A DNA stretch of 64,000 nucleotides from Spinellus fusiger (taxonomy: Eukaryota; Mucoromycota; Mucoromycetes; Mucorales; Phycomycetaceae): NCBI GenBank assembly GCA_025094145.1, contig JALLLS010000121.1, forward strand, positions 1 through 64,000. The letters run 5' to 3'. Below, piece after piece: positions 11,146 to 20,935 of the stretch (position 1 is its first letter; the number at the start of each line of letters is the position of its first letter). Below the pieces are notes generated by a model. The model did not search any database. It worked only from the letters and a program-made list of their open reading frames with translations, and was not told the DNA's origin. A program made the position numbers and the translations under genes.

Positions 11146-12273
11146 ATGTTGCGCTTAGGGGCTTTCCGCTGGTTACAGCCCAGCACTAGAACACCACTGA
11201 CACCTCTTGTCCGTTCTGTCACCCCGGCATCCTCTTTCTCAGTGCGTCCTACTACACCTATCCGCTGGACACGTCCCTACACCACCAAACCCACCACCAC
11301 CACCACTCCTCCTCCTCCTCCTACACCTACTTTCTTATCTGGATTCAGTACCGAGGGCAAGGTCGCCACTAGTGCACAGGCCTCAGCCACCCCCTCCAAA
11401 CAATTCAAAGTCTTCAAGCCCTCCACTCCCGGCAAACGTTGGGTCAAAAGAGTCCCCCGTGACCATCTTTACAAGGGCAAGGCCGTCCGCAGTCTCACTG
11501 TAGAAAAGAGAGGCAATGGAGGCCGCAACAACGCAGGCCGCATTACCATTCGCCACCAGGGTGCTGGCCACAAACGCCGTATTCGTATGATTGACTGGCA
11601 CCGTGCAGAGAGTGGCAGCCAGCTTGTTGTGCGTCTTGAACATGACCCTGGACGCAGTGCATGGATTGCCCTGTTGCGCCACAAGGGAACAGGCAAGGAG
11701 AGTTACATTGTTGCTCCTCATGGTGTGAAGCCTGGCGATGTGCTCAAGAGCTACCGGGCCCTGGACACACAGCCCACAGACACCTCTGGAGCCCAGGCCA
11801 TTACTCGTGTGCTGGCGATTGATGTAGGAAACTGCATGCCACTAAAGATGATTCCTGTGGGTACGCTTGTCCATAACGTAGGCCTGAAGCGTAATGGTCC
11901 TGCTGTGATGGTGCGTTCTGCAGGCACCTATGCACAGTTGATCCAGACAGGAGAGACGGGCTATGCTCAGCTGCGGTTGTCCAGTGGAGAAGTACGACTT
12001 GTGCCTGTGGATGCCTGTGCCACGATTGGATCTGTCAGCAATCCAGATCATCAGCACGAGATGTTGGGAAAGGCAGGTCGTTCTCGGTGGTTGGGAATTC
12101 GCCCTACTGTGCGTGGTACGGCCATGAACACCTGTGACCATCCTCATGGTGGTGGTCGTGGTAAATCCAAAGGTAACAAGCACCCTCGTTCGCCTTGGGG
12201 TGTTTTAGCCAAGGGAGGAAAGACAAGAAAGACAGAGAACAAGTTTGTTGTGAAGCCAAGACCCAGACGATAA
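11146..12273 (+). CDS. RML2: Mitochondrial ribosomal protein uL2m
   Basis: An intronless ORF of 375 residues. The first ~85 residues are Ser/Thr/Pro/Arg-rich and fit a mitochondrial presequence. The rest is a complete bacterial-type L2: N-terminal OB-fold ('GRITIRHQGAGHKRR'), the SH3-like part ('GNCMPLKMIPVGT') and the universally conserved 'DHPHGGGRGKSKG' loop, whose His lies near the peptidyl-transferase centre. The basic end is 'RSPWG..KPRPRR'. The cytosolic paralogue differs clearly from this sequence. It is divergent from NUP85 and convergent with the GT32 gene; a GAAA/TATC microsatellite separates the two stops. Confidence 0.96.
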   Translation: MLRLGAFRWLQPSTRTPLTPLVRSVTPASSFSVRPTTPIRWTRPYTTKPTTTTTPPPPPTPTFLSGFSTEGKVATSAQASATPSKQFKVFKPSTPGKRWVKRVPRDHLYKGKAVRSLTVEKRGNGGRNNAGRITIRHQGAGHKRRIRMIDWHRAESGSQLVVRLEHDPGRSAWIALLRHKGTGKESYIVAPHGVKPGDVLKSYRALDTQPTDTSGAQAITRVLAIDVGNCMPLKMIPVGTLVHNVGLKRNGPAVMVRSAGTYAQLIQTGETGYAQLRLSSGEVRLVPVDACATIGSVSNPDHQHEMLGKAGRSRWLGIRPTVRGTAMNTCDHPHGGGRGKSKGNKHPRSPWGVLAKGGKTRKTENKFVVKPRPRR

Positions 12274-12274
12274 A

Positions 12275-12389
12275 TGAAAAGAAAGAAAGAGAGAGAGAGA
12301 AAAAGAAAGAAAGAATTATCATCATCATAGAGACAGAGAAAAAGAAAGAAAAAGATCTATATCTATATCTATATCTATCTATTTATATT
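12275..12389. repeat. Purine-rich and TATC microsatellites between convergent genes
   Basis: GAAA/GAGA tracts (about 12,277-12,352) are followed by TATC/TATT repeats (12,355-12,390) between the stop codons of uL2m and the glycosyltransferase. They probably hold both 3' ends. Confidence 0.7.
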
Positions 12390-13547
12390 TTACCATTGTG
12401 TGATGTTTTTATTTATTGTATCGATATATCTAAATAATGACCCCTCTTCCTTTTCCCACTGGTTATGCCAATGAAAGGCAAATGTTTGTCCTAGTCTTTT
12501 CTTTGAGAAGCCTGTTTCTACAAAGGCATTGGGCATGGAGTTCTCTGGTTTGCATGAACTGGAATCTGTAAAGCACCAAGGAAGAACCAACCAGGGACGA
12601 ATGCGATGGTAGACAAGGCGGCGGTAGATGAGGTAGTAAAGATGCCCTCCCCAGTCAATTGAATTGCTTCTAGGCTTAGGTCCAGTGGCCATTTCATAAA
12701 GGATCTCACACAGGTAAGGAGACCGCTTGAAGAAGTGCATAAAGGCACCGTTGAAGGGATACACACCCGGTAAATAACAGTCCCATGCTGTGAGCCATTC
12801 ATGCTCCATAAGAGGCGACATGTCTCTTATAAACAGGGAATCCATATCAAACCACATGCCACCGTATTTGTACAGGAGCAAGAGTCGAATCATGTCTCCA
12901 TCGAGATAGGCAGTGTTATCGAGAAACCCAGTGTAAAAAGAGTTTTCCATAGGAGTGTCCTTGGTGAGTTCGAGGATATTGACCGTATGCAGCACGATTC
13001 GACTGCCTACTTTTGCCAGTATGTTTTGAAAAATGGGTATTTCGGAGAGATCACCATTGGACCATAAGTGGAGGACAGTTGTGTTGGATTGTGTGGCAAA
13101 TAACGAACGCAATGTAGCGACCTGTTTGGTGCCAAAAACTGCTAAGTCTGCTCTCCAGTAGCTGTGGTAAATCATAGGCAAGGAAGGTATCGTAGTCGAG
13201 GGTTGGAGAGTGCCTGCATAGTCATAACAGTCCAGTCCCTCCAACAAACCCGCACCAGGAGAGATGTCGTTGGTATAATCATAGCCGTCTCTGTATCTGC
13301 TATCAATGGAATTATCAAAGCAGCTTGAGTGGGGTTTTTTGTAGTTCTCTTCTGTATGTGAGATCCAATTTCTAGCATAGATTCTGATGGCCAGCTGAAT
13401 GTCAAACACTGATAAGAAAAGAAAAAGACTAAGAACAATAACAACTACGGCTATTCTCAGGAATGAAAAAGAGAAACATCGCCTGGGTTTTATTGACCCA
13501 AACAACGGCAGCCGTTTATATGTTGTAGATGAGGTAAAGGGCCACAT
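12390..13547 (-). CDS. Type II membrane glycosyltransferase, DXD family GT32-like
   Basis: A single-exon 385-residue protein. A basic N-terminus precedes one hydrophobic anchor (about residues 31-50, 'IAVVVIVLSLFLFLSV'), typical of Golgi type II enzymes. The catalytic region has 'DMIRLLLLYKYGGMWFDMD': the YGG..DxD motif of the sugar-transferase family (Pfam Gly_transf_sug, CAZy GT32) that binds metal and nucleotide sugar. A C-terminal 'FAFHWHNQW' resembles the conserved His-containing end of this family. Donor and acceptor cannot be read from sequence; mannosyl, galactosyl or GlcNAc transfer in the Golgi are all possible. Intronless, unlike most neighbours. Confidence 0.88.
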   Translation of the reverse strand: MWPFTSSTTYKRLPLFGSIKPRRCFSFSFLRIAVVVIVLSLFLFLSVFDIQLAIRIYARNWISHTEENYKKPHSSCFDNSIDSRYRDGYDYTNDISPGAGLLEGLDCYDYAGTLQPSTTIPSLPMIYHSYWRADLAVFGTKQVATLRSLFATQSNTTVLHLWSNGDLSEIPIFQNILAKVGSRIVLHTVNILELTKDTPMENSFYTGFLDNTAYLDGDMIRLLLLYKYGGMWFDMDSLFIRDMSPLMEHEWLTAWDCYLPGVYPFNGAFMHFFKRSPYLCEILYEMATGPKPRSNSIDWGGHLYYLIYRRLVYHRIRPWLVLPWCFTDSSSCKPENSMPNAFVETGFSKKRLGQTFAFHWHNQWEKEEGSLFRYIDTINKNITQW

Positions 13548-13792
13548 GGAATCAACAAAAAGAAGGCTCCCATCCTAAAAATTTGCCTAATATAGGAGAA
13601 TCGCCAGAATGGATTGTTATTTACTAATAGACTAATTTGTACACTCAGAAATCACCCGTATTTTTATTCTCTCCACTTTACTCTGCACCTGTCCTTGATC
13701 CAGACAGGGTGGTATGTCTCTTGGCCTATGGTGTTTTTGTGTTTTTGTATTTTTGTGTTTTTGTATTTTTATTACACAGAAAGAAAGGAGAC

Positions 13793-15366
13793 CTACGCAT
13801 TTCTTGGCTTTTTAGCCGCCCTTGCCATAGCATCTTCTTTATTAGCCATAGACCCCACCACTGGCTTTGTGGCTTTGATATCATTGTCTTCTTGCGTAAT
13901 TCTGCGCAATGGATACTCAATGTTCTGCTGCTGTAATACACTGGGGATTTCCATCAGAAAAGAATGTACATCAGTTAGCACCACTTACTTGGCTAGGGGT
14001 TTGGGGTCTTCCTGGAAATAAGGGTGAGCAAGGGCCTTTTCAGCTGTGATACGCTTAGCAGGATCGTACTCTAGCAAAGAAGCAAGGAGTTGGAAGCCAG
14101 CCTCACTCTTGGGACCAGGCATCACTTGGTACGCCTGCTTCAGGTTATTGGAACATCTTTGGGGATGGCATTAGGCAAAGACACTCCACACAGATAGCAC
14201 TTACTGGGGGAATGAGATCAAATGGCAGTAATCAGGCAGCTGGTCTATGCTTGGCCATAACTCCTCTGCAAAGATGAACTGCTTAACACCCTCACTAGGA
14301 ATCCACTTACTCACTGTTGGGTGTGCCAAGAATCTCAAATATCTTGCTCAATTGGCTTCTTTGAAAGGGAACATTCTTCTTTGTGTCCATCTTGGCCTCT
14401 TCTCCTTTGAAGATGGGCTTCAATGCTAGAAGCTCGCCATAGATGCACCCCACAGCCCACATGTCCACTGCTTTTGTATAATGCCGTGAGCCAAACAATA
14501 GCTCAGGTGCACGGTACCATATCGTCACCACCACCTTATCACCATTGAAGAGGGGCTGCAAAGGTCGGCTAAACAGACGCGCCAATCCCAGATCACCTAC
14601 ACAGCGACTTTATTATCAGAACAAGAAGCGAGGAGAGAAAGAAGAGACCATCACCTGTCTTCACAATCCCATCACTTGTGAGCAGCACTAGCAAGAGAGA
14701 TGAGCTACACATTCTCTCTGTGGTCTACAGTGTACAACTACCATTGGCAGGCTTCAGGTCTCGATGGAGCACCCAGTTGGAGTGTAGATAGGCTACACCA
14801 TTCAGCAACTGCCACAGAAAGGACTTGATCAGGACTTCTGGAATGGGTTTGCGCTCAGTATGCAAGTGGTAATGAATGATTTGCTGTCTTTTCAGTTAGT
14901 TGGGAGATGAACATGAGGGAAATTACCAAGAAATCATGCTCTGCATATTCAAATACCATGAAAATAGCCTTGTCTTCTAGCAATACTTCTTCAAGTCCAA
15001 CAATATTTTCATGGCGCAATTCTCTGCATAACTATCCACATTAGCCTCGCTTGGGTGGGCTACGTACGGCTATTTCTCTGCAGGCTGATTGGGAGATACC
15101 AACATAGTGATGACTATCCCCTTCTCTGTCAGGCTTGAACTTTTTGATAGCGAATTCTCGGGAATCGTCTCTAGTGTCTGGTTATCACCATGGACACTTT
15201 CTTTTTCTTTTTCTTTTTCAAGACTGTAAAGGGCTTACTTGTTGCGCGACCTTGCCTTGTACACTCTTCCATAAGTGCCTGAACTAATAAACCCTACAAT
15301 ATCATATTTTTCAAGGACTTTTGGACGGCATGCATCACGCTTCTGTTTATAATCTGCCATGGACAT
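13793..15366 (-). CDS. CDK8: Cyclin-dependent kinase 8 (Mediator kinase Srb10/Ssn3)
   Basis: A spliced minus-strand gene. Exon 1 carries the Gly loop '[16 protein letters not shown]'. Next come 'FAIKKFKP' (catalytic Lys) and 'SACREIA', the CDK8-specific cyclin-C-binding helix that replaces PSTAIRE. Then follow 'HRDLKP', the activation start '[15 protein letters not shown]', the APE region '[17 protein letters not shown]' and '[15 protein letters not shown]'. After the kinase fold a short tail runs to TAG at 13,793-13,795. CDK8 with cyclin C forms the Mediator kinase module, phosphorylating transcription factors and RNA polymerase II. Two in-frame ATGs (15,366 and 15,360) are possible starts. 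An intron with a 'GCTAAC' branch motif sits just after 'DPKPLA'. Confidence 0.93.
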
Positions 15367-15487
15367 GGCCAACCTTTATTTTATTGCATGCTAATTTCCA
15401 TGGAAAGCTCTCTCTTCCTCTTTTGCTGAGTGACTGTTATTCTTTTGTTGGAATGAAAAATGGAATAGTGGAAAGTATTACACATTA

Positions 15488-15955
15488 GGAAGTATTCTAT
15501 CCCTGACACATACTAATGTGGGGAATCTTCTCTATGCTTTTGGAAGAGATTGCTGTTTTTTTTATCATTTTCATATAGGCCAATGTACTCCATAAAAAGA
15601 GTATATAAGTTGGTTAGCCATTAGATACAAAAAGGCCTTGTGAAATACATTTCTTATATGACAAAAACATATCTCTTGTTTCTGATTATTTGAACACTCC
15701 TGCTTAGAGTAATAGTATTGTTGTAAAGGTGAAGACTTTTCCCCCTTGAAACACGTATAGGACAAGGGAGGGAAAACCATCCCTGAATTTACTGAGAAGC
15801 TATTGCTGTATAACTTGGATCTTTGTAGCATAGAAAAAATATGTATAAAAGTAGACCCAAATTCATACAATGAATCTTTGAGAAATATATCCTTTAATTC
15901 AAACAAACACACCTCTTGTTTTTTTTGGGTTTTCCAACAGTATGTTAGAAACATT
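15488..15955 (+). repeat. Dispersed LTR-like repeat, copy 1
   Basis: It shares ordered blocks with 19,990-20,215 and 60,588-60,797: 'GGAAGTATTCTATCCCTG', an 'AGAGATTGCTGTT' block, a TATA-like 'TATATAAG' or 'GTATAAAAG' and the 3' block 'CACCTCTTGTTT..TTGGGTTTT'. This copy is longer, probably with an internal insertion. It may be an old solo LTR; no TG..CA ends or target duplications were confirmed. Confidence 0.5.
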
Positions 15956-15969
15956 AAATATCGTGGATC

Positions 15970-16990
15970 ACCATTGCATTTGGAGAGTCATGGATAACCC
16001 CAAAAGTGAATGAGGGGGACCTTGGACACATGGAAAAGGTCATGAGAAAGGATCCATTTGCCTCATACAATCAACTGACATTGGGAATATTGAGGTTTGA
16101 TGTGGATGTATGTAGAGGCACCCTTATCAGCTACTGCAATCAGTTAGAGTATGTATCTTTCTATGTAAATCACACTCTGGCCTTGACTGAGAAACACACA
16201 AAGAGAAATAGCTTTGTTGGGCTAAGGAATATATCAATTGGACAAGTGATCAGTGAGAAGATATCATTTAGTCTGATGAGTCAACATACATCATGAAAAA
16301 GAGCAATAGAGATGCCTGTATCATTATAAAAAGTTGGAGAATGTTATGATCCTAATCCTATGGTTTCAGCAATGTGGTTTGGTGGCGATGGTGTGATGTT
16401 TTGGAACTGCTATTAGGCTAATGGATTTGGCTCATTAGTCGTTGTTGATGGCACTGTAAACCAAGACGAATACATTATTGTTTTAGTTGGTGAGTTCCAT
16501 CCTTGGTTTATGGAATTGTACCATAAAGAGGACCAATGAGTTTTTGTTACAATAAAATGATGTTATCTATCATACTGGGGCCTATGCCAGATAATGGGAA
16601 AAGACATCAAATTAGGGTTCTTTGAGTACTGGCCCATACAAAGCCCTTTTTGAACTCAATTGAACACGTCTGATATGCCTTGGAAAGACGAATTGAGGAA
16701 AGAAGGGTATCTATTATCAATGTAGAAATCTGGCATTGAACTTGCACAACGATGAGTTCAGAGTATGACAGAAAGATGCCGGGCTGTCATTGATGCCAAA
16801 GGAGGCCATACAAAATATTAACTGTATTATTATTCTATTTTCTATAATTAAAGATATTGAGACTTGATATGCTTAAGTTTGAATCTTCTAGATCAAATGT
16901 AAAGTGCTTTATTTAATGTTAAACATGTTCTATCTATTTCGTCCTGATATTTATATTCAAAGGTATTCAATTCAAATGAGTGTGGTTATA
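15970..16990 (+). pseudogene. Tc1/mariner relic, family A, heavily decayed
   Basis: Collinear with the window-start copy and with 45.53-46.22 kb. Recognisable pieces are 'ACCAAGACGAATAC', the 'GAGTTCCATCCTTGG' segment, 'TACTGGCCCATACAA' and a final 'AGGCCATACAAAATATTAA'. Many stops, frameshifts and a deletion inside the DDE region make it non-functional. It lies directly after the LTR-like repeat. Confidence 0.8.
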
Positions 16991-17715
16991 TTCACACTTT
17001 CTTGAACAAGTATGTTTATTCTAATTATATACCCAATAGCATTATTTGAGTGAACCATCTTCAAAATAGATATACAGGCTGTTATAAGTATGTCTATTTG
17101 TACAAAAGTCATCTTAACTGTCTAAATAATGATAGATACCAGACAGAAAGTAGAGACATTATGACATGATCAAGAAATGGCAGCTTACCGTAAAGAATGA
17201 GTGAGATGGATCAGTCATATAATCCTATGGGCTAAGTACTTCTTTCTTCCTACAGGACAGTTAGGTTGGACTATAAAAACATGCTCAGTCAATGACCAAA
17301 ATATCATGATAAGCACAATGAAATACAACTGCTTCAGACTAATGTACAGAAAAATAAATCACTTATATTTATTTGGAAAGCCCTTTCATTAGTATAGAGT
17401 AGACATGTGTGCTAGCATTGTGCAAGGTTGCCTGAACCCCATAAGACATAACCTTATTAACGTATGATAAATAGTAGCTAATACTATCCAATACTATTAA
17501 AGGCTATTCATTTCTTATTTCTTATTTCTTATTGTATTTCTATCTATTCTTTCTGAACTAAATATGTTATACAGCCAACAAGATACAAATAAAGTAAAGA
17601 AGATACAATATGCTTATAGAATCAACCTAGAGTTCTTACATGTGTTTAGTTTTTATAGGAGACTGATGAGAAGCCTATCGCAAGTTATCCAGGTGCTAAT
17701 ACTACCAGATAAATG
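16991..17715. other. AT-rich intergenic DNA
   Basis: No gene or clear repeat boundaries were recognised. The last ~60 bases may be decayed upstream sequence of the Fanzor relic that follows, but no motif can be read there. Confidence 0.4.
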
Positions 17716-18098
17716 ACAATAAAGAGAAAAGGCATGCGGAGGATGTTGAAGAAAGAAGGATTCAAACTCTATCTTATCAATGCATTCAAAACATCAAACC
17801 TGTATCCTGAGTGCAAGTACTCACCTTTGGAAACATTTAAACATGTCAAGAACTTTAGGCCTTATCAATGAACAGAAATGCCCAAAGTTAAATGTCATGG
17901 TCTTCTCAGATCATTTCTTAATTTCATATCAAAATAAGACTCATCTTTCTCCTTTCAAATAGGTGTTCAAACCAAAATTGTATAAAAGACAAGACATTGA
18001 GGCTTTGGAATCGTGATCTAGCTGCTACATTGAACTTTAGACATATTCTAATGTCTCCAAGGGAAAATGGTACCCGCCCAGAGCGCTTTTGTAGATAG
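17716..18098 (+). pseudogene. Fanzor (eukaryotic TnpB-like) nuclease relic, C-terminal part
   Basis: Reading bases 17,716-17,937 in one frame gives 'GMRRMLKKEGFKLYLINAF', then 'KTSNLYPEC', then 'KVKCHGLLR'. Reading 17,964-18,098 in another gives 'CSNQNC', 'LWNRDLAATLNFRHIL' and 'ENGTRPERF', ending at TAG. This order (TS..CP.C zinc-ribbon start, CHGLLRC, second Cys pair, then NRD with the last RuvC Asp and an alpha-helical end) is that of the C-terminal zinc ribbon and RuvC-III of OrfB/TnpB-like Fanzor proteins. These are RNA-guided DNA endonucleases carried by eukaryotic transposons. A TGA at 17,869, a likely frameshift or small intron (about 17,911-17,963) and the loss of the N-terminal half show it is dead. 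Family assignment is from motif memory. Confidence 0.7.
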
Positions 18099-18109
18099 AA
18101 CAAAAGAAA

Positions 18110-18770
18110 GCATAAATATACACCTAGAAACAATAAAAGGTCCAAGCCTTCTTGTTTATCCTTCTTCTCTCCAATTATCGCTGGAGCCTCGGTTGACTAA
18201 CTGACGGAAACCCATGCTACAGTTAGATTGTCTAAAATAATAATGTGTATCTTATTGATTTTTTCCATGAAAAAAGACATTAGAATGTCTAGTACTTGTA
18301 ACTGTAACTGATTAAGGAAGAGTAGAAACGTATATATTATACTTCATACACTCTTGCAATAAACAGGTTCCATGTTATCATTCTTTCATGTTTTATTCTT
18401 TCGAATATAAAACTAGTTTTAAATTACCAAAAATAAACGAATATCTAAAATACTTTTATGAAAAACCAGTATCTGAATAGACACTCAAGAAGTTTAAAAA
18501 GTACATTTGATAAACAATAATAATAATAATCCAGAAATACAATACAGTGCTTATGGCATCGAATGGAGTTTTCTTTTATCTCTGGGATTAAGCTCAATAG
18601 GAGTGGGTTAAGACTTTTCATATTCTGTGGTAACTCTACCGTGACCATCCGCTGTTAAAAAAGTTAAAAAAGAAACATTAATTGTCTATGAAAATCCACC
18701 AATTAATACTGTAAACACTGTATAAAAACCAATCTGTTTCTTATTTCTATACATTTATTTATTTTTTCAC
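18110..18770. other. AT-rich intergenic DNA
   Basis: Nothing recognisable beyond short ORFs. 'GCGCTTTTGTAGATAG' at the left edge is the end of the Fanzor relic. Confidence 0.4.
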
Positions 18771-18775
18771 TTAAG

Positions 18776-18905
18776 TCTTTAGAGTGTTTCTATGTATATC
18801 TCAATTTTAAATAAAGATCTCATAAGGTGGCTAATAAGCCCAATGCACGAATAGCAACCAACACCCAAATAATTTTTTTAAAAAAATACTTTGAACTATA
18901 CAAGA
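18776..18905 (+). repeat. LINE 3'-tail-like repeat
   Basis: It matches the two tandem units at 34.59-34.81 kb: 'CTCATA(A/G)GGTGGCTAA', 'GCCCAATG', 'CGAATAGCAACCAACACCC' and 'AATACTTTGAACT'. At 34 kb the unit follows a reverse-transcriptase-like C-terminus, so this is probably an isolated 3' end of the same retroelement. Confidence 0.55.
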
Positions 18906-19098
18906 CTACCCTTTATTCACGTTATAGAATTATTTCTTTTCATGACATACTTCTCTAAAGTGTATTTACGACACTACTCCAGACTATTCTAGACACTAAT
19001 CGAGCGTATTTCTCTTATAGAAACAGAATTTACACTCTAGACAGTAGTGGCAGTATAAAAAATAAACATACACTGCATGAAACTAACTTGATCAAATG

Positions 19099-19252
19099 CT
19101 GGGCTATTGGCTGCTATGTGAAATAACAGAATAAAAATGACGATAGGCAAGGGTCTTCTCTATAGTGACGTATTAAGTTACAACCTCCACTTATAAACTC
19201 ACAAGTCAAACAACTCACTCTCTTTCTAACTTCCATTGAAACAGTGTTTACC
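19099..19252 (+). promoter_or_regulatory. Zinc-finger gene upstream region related to the TA-flanked element
   Basis: Blocks 'TATGTGAAATAACA', 'CCTCCACT.ATAAA' and 'ACTCACAAGTCAAA' occur in the same order in element copy 1 (about 1567-1700) and copy 2 (about 38.35-38.46 kb). A 'TATAAAC'-like box is part of the shared stretch, about 60 nt before the ATG. Either the promoter derives from the element, or the element once captured this promoter. Confidence 0.5.
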
Positions 19253-19954
19253 ATGTCTTTTTCTACCATCAACTTCAAGAAATATGAAACCCCCACCTGC
19301 ACCATTTGCCAAAAGACCTTCAAAACAAAGAAGAATATGAAAGAACATATTGCCACCCACAACATGTAAGGATAATCTCACGTCTAAGAGTAATGTTACT
19401 CATTCTCTACTATGAATAGTCCTGCTACTGGGGTTTCCACTAGGTACTTATTGTAGAAAGACATAACACAATAACAACCAGACTCATCATGCTTCATTAC
19501 TATGGTTCACAGACCTCTTCACACCATCACCACAGTCTTCCGTATAGAAAAAGAAAGTTGCGAATCGAATTATGACCGAGAATATGTCTCTAAAATGGAA
19601 AGAATGCCCAGAGATATGTCTCTTTGGGCTGATAGAGAAAAGGAATTCAACAACAACAACAGCAACAACAACAACACTTTTGGAGAGGCTGCCTTTGTGG
19701 AGGATGATTTCCCATTTGCAACCAAGTCAGAGATGATCCTCCACCGATTCTTTGTTGAGAATGAGAATCGCCTCCCAAAGGCATTTGAAGAAAAGATTAT
19801 GGCTTTGTGCCAGAACATGAGGGATGTCTGGATAGTCAATCCTCAGGAAAAGGTGCCTACCTTGAATAGGGTTTTTAACCCTGAGAAGAGGGTAGAGAGC
19901 CATATTCCAAGTTTCTCTCCTCCTCCTCCACCACCCACCAAGCTACAGTGGTAA
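19253..19954 (+). CDS. Small single C2H2 zinc-finger protein
   Basis: Two exons (19,253-19,365 and 19,513-19,954) close in frame to give 184 residues. Near the N-terminus is one canonical C2H2 finger 'CTICQKTFKTKKNMKEHIATH' (C-x2-C-x12-H-x3-H; 21 residues, core CTIC..HIATH). The rest is polar, with a poly-Asn stretch 'NNNNSNNNN', a 'FVEDDFPFATKSE' segment and a Pro tail. Single-finger proteins can bind nucleic acid or protein; no specific function is claimed. The gene sits in a repeat-rich stretch and its upstream region resembles a transposable element, so it could be a recent or lineage-specific gene. Confidence 0.72.
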
Positions 19955-19989
19955 ATATATATATATGTGTATGTGTGTGTATTATTGCA

Positions 19990-20215
19990 AATAAGGAAAT
20001 ATTCTGTCCCTGGAAGCCTACTAAGGGAAGATTATTGCCCGTGCATTTTTGAAGAGAATGCTGTTGAATAATGAGTCCTATATCAGTTATGCCTTGGAAG
20101 AAGATGTATATAAGTAGTCTTCAGATTCATAGAATGAGGTCTTTGAGAAATATGACTTGACTACTTAACACACCTCTTGTTTATTGGGTTTTTGAACACT
20201 GTGTTGGAAATAGTG
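19990..20215 (+). repeat. Dispersed LTR-like repeat, copy 2
   Basis: A compact copy of the repeat also at 15.49 and 60.59 kb. It reads 'GAATGCTGTTGAATAATGAG', 'TATATCAGTT', a TATA-like 'TATATAAGTAG' and a 3' end 'CACCTCTTGTTTATTGGG'. About 80 % identity by eye with the 60.6 kb copy. Confidence 0.6.
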
Positions 20216-20239
20216 TGTTTTTTTTTGTTTTTTTATTAT

Positions 20240-20697
20240 TATTATTATTATTTTTTCAAATTCTTGTTTGATACCTTGATGACCATATCTGCCATGATGG
20301 CTTCCTTAGTCTGATGGGAATCACTGACTACTGTTCTTCTCAACCATCGGAGGGCCCTATCGTTTAACTTTCTCTTGCAACCACTCTTGGGAGAAGGCAC
20401 CACCAAGCCTGTTTTCTTAAAGTTCTTCAAGATACAGTGGTAGTAGGCATGTTAAACATTTGAGATGCCTCGACCTGAGTAGATCTCAGGTTCAGCACCT
20501 CATGCAAGATGGCTAAGCGGTTTTCAAGGCTGGTCCATTTACCATACATCTCAGAGGTCTTGGGAAATATGTTTAAATTGTTAGATGAGTGAGACATTAT
20601 AAGAAAAGAAGTGTTATGAAAAGAAAGAGTGTCTATTATTTCTAGTATTAAATAGCCTGGAATTTGAAAAAAACCCATTACTTTTGTCGGGTCACTT
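20240..20697 (-). pseudogene. Tc1-like relic, family C, N-terminal HTH part
   Basis: The right end 'CCCATTACTTTTGTCGGGTCACTT' matches the terminal repeat of the 2.41 kb element, followed by TA (20,698-20,699). The minus-strand frames encode an N-terminal helix-turn-helix region ('SLENRLAILHEVL', 'QVEASQMFNMPTTTVS') and, in another frame, a decayed linker. The catalytic domain is absent. The insertion interrupts an open frame on the right (see 20,700-20,935). Confidence 0.65.
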
Positions 20698-20699
20698 TA

Positions 20700-20935
20700 G
20701 TATCGTCGTCAGAATAAACTCTATAGTGTTGCTTATTGTATAGCTCAATATTAACATCTTTCATTATTCCTTTTTACCTGCATCTGTATGCATTGTAATA
20801 TTAAAGGGTCTTTCTGGAGGTTTATCCAATAGGAACTGAGCATGATAGCTAATTGTTTCTACAGTCAACAACTTGTTAACAACAAAATCTATGGACTCAA
20901 CTCTATAGTTATCAATATGTTCTTGTTTATCTTTA
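20700..20935 (-). CDS. Unrecognised exon fragment truncated by a Tc1 insertion
   Basis: The minus strand is open from about 20,935 to 20,778 and reads 'HIDNYRVESIDFVVNKLL', 'VETISYHAQFLLDKPPERPF' and 'MHTDAG'. It is preceded by a pyrimidine tract with a possible acceptor and followed by GGTAAAA, a possible donor. A further piece, 'ELYNKQHYRVYSDDDTK', runs straight into the Tc1 terminal repeat at TA 20,698-20,699. I do not recognise the protein. It may be the remnant of a gene or another mobile element; no 5' exons were found. Confidence 0.3.

Noticed and set aside
11383..11721. Long antisense ORFs across uL2m
   Set aside because: Shadows of a clearly conserved coding strand.
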